Part shown: positions 5,467 to 6,582 of the stretch, one piece after another
Numbering within the stretch: position 1 is the stretch's first letter
How the letters are laid out: each line of letters opens with the position of its first letter
NCBI GenBank assembly: GCA_002305575.1
Contig: DBPP01000014.1
Location: 1,748-8,329 of the forward strand
Origin: Ruminococcaceae bacterium UBA1417
Lineage (GTDB): Bacteria > Bacillota > Clostridia > Oscillospirales > Acutalibacteraceae
DNA: 6,582 nucleotides
Direction of reading: 5' to 3'
Made by a program: the position numbers and the translations under genes
The notes under the pieces: model-generated
What the model saw: the letters and a program-made list of their open reading frames with translations, nothing else
What the model was told of the DNA's origin: nothing
Database searches by the model: none

Positions 5467-5564
5467 TAACCTCAAAATATAGAGGTTCGCGTATATACGC
5501 GCACGCGCACGCGCACGCACGCGTGTGTATGCTCTCGCGTGTATACCCTTAATTTTTGAGGTTA
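5467..5564. repeat. Long-range inverted repeat (11-bp arms) enclosing the alternating tract
   Basis: TAACCTCAAAA at 5467-5477 is perfectly complementary to TTTTGAGGTTA at 5554-5564. The 76 bases between hold the 14-bp palindrome CGCGTATATACGCG (5488-5501) and the GCGCAC-rich tract. The left arm can also pair locally: AACCTC (5468-5473) with GAGGTT (5482-5487) around an eight-base loop, so two exclusive folds are possible. Confidence 0.75.
5488..5532. other. 45-bp strictly alternating pyrimidine-purine tract (Z-DNA-prone)
   Basis: Every base from 5488 to 5532 alternates pyrimidine and purine without a break, mostly CG and CA/TG steps, including GCGCAC repeated three times. It begins with the 14-bp palindrome CGCGTATATACGCG. 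Such tracts adopt left-handed Z-DNA or cruciforms under negative supercoiling (established knowledge). No gene is supported across it on the minus strand, so protein coding does not explain it. Confidence 0.75.
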
Positions 5565-5613
5565 CAAAGTTACATTTCATAAGGAAACCCCAAACTGTGC
5601 CCATATATAGCGG

Positions 5614-5674
5614 TTTTCGGGCGTAACCTTTTGTGTAACCTTTACCGCCGGAGAGGTTACATTTTGCCCGAAAA
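5614..5674. repeat. Nested inverted repeats after the replication gene
   Basis: TTTTCGGGC (5614-5622) followed by GTAACC (5623-5628) pairs with GGTTAC (5655-5660), a five-base bulge, and GCCCGAAAA (5666-5674). Inside it TGTAACCT (5634-5641) pairs perfectly with AGGTTACA (5654-5661) around a 12-base loop, and the two folds compete for the same GGTTAC. Neither is followed by a clear T-run on the minus strand, so this is not a standard terminator. Confidence 0.65.
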
Positions 5675-5692
5675 GGTTACAAACATCGGTCG

Positions 5693-6582
5693 TCACAGGG
5701 GCTCCACCTCCGTGATCTCAAAGCCCGAGACGTCACAGCGCGCCGACAGCAGCTCGAAATTCAGCGTCCAGACCTTTCTCACGTCAGCACCCAGCCGTCT
5801 TGATATGTTGCTCTCCAGATAATAGTCCGAGTGCTGAAGCTGTTTCTTGAACTGCACGTAGGTCAGCGTTTCACCGGCTATGGCGTAATCCTTACGGTAT
5901 TTTGTATACCGGTCGTAGATGTGATTGAGCCAGAGCGCCAGCACCTTGCCGCCCTCAAGAATGGCGTATTCGTTTCTCGGGTCCAGCCCCATGCGCGACA
6001 TGATCTCCAGAGTCTGCTCCACGACGCTTTTGCTGCTTGTTCCGCCGTCCAGCAGATACTCCTTAGCCGCGTATTCGATATACCTGCCGCAGGCTTCCAT
6101 GCCGAACGGAAACACCTCGTGCCAGCTAAGGCCAAAGTCCTGGCACAGCTTTTCTATCAGCCTCAGACCCGCCGTCAGGCAGGCAAGGTTGTTGACGACT
6201 CTCGACGGGAACTCCTTCGCAAACGCGCCGAGGGCATCCTCATACCAGCCGTAAACGTCGACGGCCTCGGTCATAAGGGCTGTGTCCAGCAAACTGCGCC
6301 CGAAGCCGCAAAGCAGCCCGGCGTGAGCGCATAACCAATGAAACGCCGCGCGGTATTCCGCCGTTTTCAGGTCTTTTTTTGAAAACAGCAGTTCAATGCT
6401 GCGCTCCCTGACGGCCGCTTCGTCCGCCGCCTCCTCGCCGGCCACGACAAGCGGGGCGAGGAGCTCATAGCTCGCGACGCTCTGATCGGCGCGGCCGCGG
6501 ATGCCTTCCTGCCCGTCATAGCTGTTGCGGAAATGGTTGAGCAGGGCGTCAAGGCGAAACCTGTCGATCTTCGAAGGCTTGA
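5693..6582 (-). CDS. Phage primase/helicase-like replication protein, C-terminal part
   Basis: The frame is open from the right edge (first full codon at 6580) to TGA at 5693, giving 296 residues; the N-terminus lies outside the window. The visible start, KPSKIDRFRLDALLNHFRNS with DGQEGIRGRADQ after it, then ELLAPLVVAGEE and VRERSIELLFSKKDL, resembles the segment after the Walker motifs in phage primase/helicase-type P-loop proteins. The rest is helical and ends FEITEVEPL. No Walker A or B motif is visible here, so ATPase activity cannot be read directly. It probably melts or primes phage DNA during replication. An internal GTG at 6445 could look like a start, but similarity runs upstream of it. 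The repeat-rich region downstream could be its origin, by analogy with phages whose origins lie at their replication genes. The exact subfamily is uncertain. Confidence 0.7.
   Translation of the reverse strand, partial: KPSKIDRFRLDALLNHFRNSYDGQEGIRGRADQSVASYELLAPLVVAGEEAADEAAVRERSIELLFSKKDLKTAEYRAAFHWLCAHAGLLCGFGRSLLDTALMTEAVDVYGWYEDALGAFAKEFPSRVVNNLACLTAGLRLIEKLCQDFGLSWHEVFPFGMEACGRYIEYAAKEYLLDGGTSSKSVVEQTLEIMSRMGLDPRNEYAILEGGKVLALWLNHIYDRYTKYRKDYAIAGETLTYVQFKKQLQHSDYYLESNISRRLGADVRKVWTLNFELLSARCDVSGFEITEVEPL

Larger units (their letters stand above)
5440..5680. repeat. Cluster of seven GGTTAC/GTAACC repeats (candidate iterons)
   Basis: GTAACC occurs on the plus strand at 5440, 5458, 5623 and 5635, and GGTTAC at 5560, 5655 and 5675. 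Near matches are ATAACC at 5466 and AGTTAC at 5568. Chance would give roughly 0.1 such hexamer (both strands) in 241 bp at even base use. Several share longer contexts, such as GGTTACAAA. The cluster fills the gap between the replication protein and the VRR-NUC gene, which is where a phage origin or a regulator-binding array could lie. Confidence 0.7.

Noticed and set aside
5299..5604. 101-codon minus-strand frame encoding an Arg/Ala-rich RARARA segment
   Set aside because: The Arg-Ala run is only the reading of the alternating CG/CA tract; the frame overlaps more than half of the VRR-NUC gene and lacks a convincing ribosome site.
5440..5680. CRISPR-like array
   Set aside because: The repeats are only about 6-10 bp, occur in both orientations and have irregular spacing; there are no spacers of constant length and no cas genes.
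5831..6334. 167-codon open frame on the plus strand
   Set aside because: Antisense shadow of the replication protein.
5693..6445. Replication gene starting at the internal GTG 6445
   Set aside because: The same frame stays open to the window edge and the upstream residues (KPSKIDRF...GRADQ) look like part of the same domain, so the gene is simply cut by the edge.

Overview
This window reads as part of a tailed-phage genome or integrated prophage from a Gram-positive host, most likely a fairly G+C-rich clostridial relative (Firmicutes/Bacillota). The grounds are the gene content (phage primase/helicase, VRR-NUC nuclease, DUF1492 sigma-like regulator, HNH, terminase small subunit), strong AGGAGG-type ribosome binding sites before almost every gene, and several GTG starts. 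All genes I can support lie on the minus strand, so the window is transcribed from right to left. No host gene, integrase, att site, tRNA, IS or CRISPR is visible, so prophage versus free phage cannot be settled here.

In transcription order: (1) 6582-5693 is the C-terminal part of a phage primase/helicase-like replication protein, cut by the right edge. (2) 5692-5427 is an intergenic region packed with GGTTAC/GTAACC repeats, inverted repeats and a 45-bp strictly alternating pyrimidine-purine tract; this is the most unusual part of the window. (3) 5426 (or 5465) to 5142 is a small VRR-NUC nuclease. (4) 5039-4821 is a small conserved-type phage protein of unknown function. (5) 4819-4382 is a DUF1492-type regulator with a sigma-region-4-like helix-turn-helix. 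(6) 4395-3742 is a zinc-ribbon plus DUF559/Vsr-like nuclease. (7) 3741-3632 is a leader with a possible promoter and an intrinsic-terminator-like hairpin. (8) 3631-3272 is an HNH endonuclease. (9) 3271-3121 is a structured gap that is a candidate cos/packaging-recognition region. (10) 3120-2566 is the terminase small subunit. (11) 2542-1208 and (12) 1185-1 are two tandem ParB-domain/DNA-methyltransferase fusions, the second losing only its last residues at the left edge.

Functionally the window joins the end of the replication module, a late-gene regulator and the start of the packaging module; a terminase large subunit would be expected just beyond the left edge. The HNH protein and small terminase probably act together in cutting and packaging DNA. 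The two methyltransferases probably modify the phage (or host) DNA at different targets, because their catalytic motifs differ (SPPY versus DPPY) although they share an almost identical N-terminal segment. Three different nuclease folds (VRR-NUC, DUF559-like, HNH) occur within about 2.2 kb.
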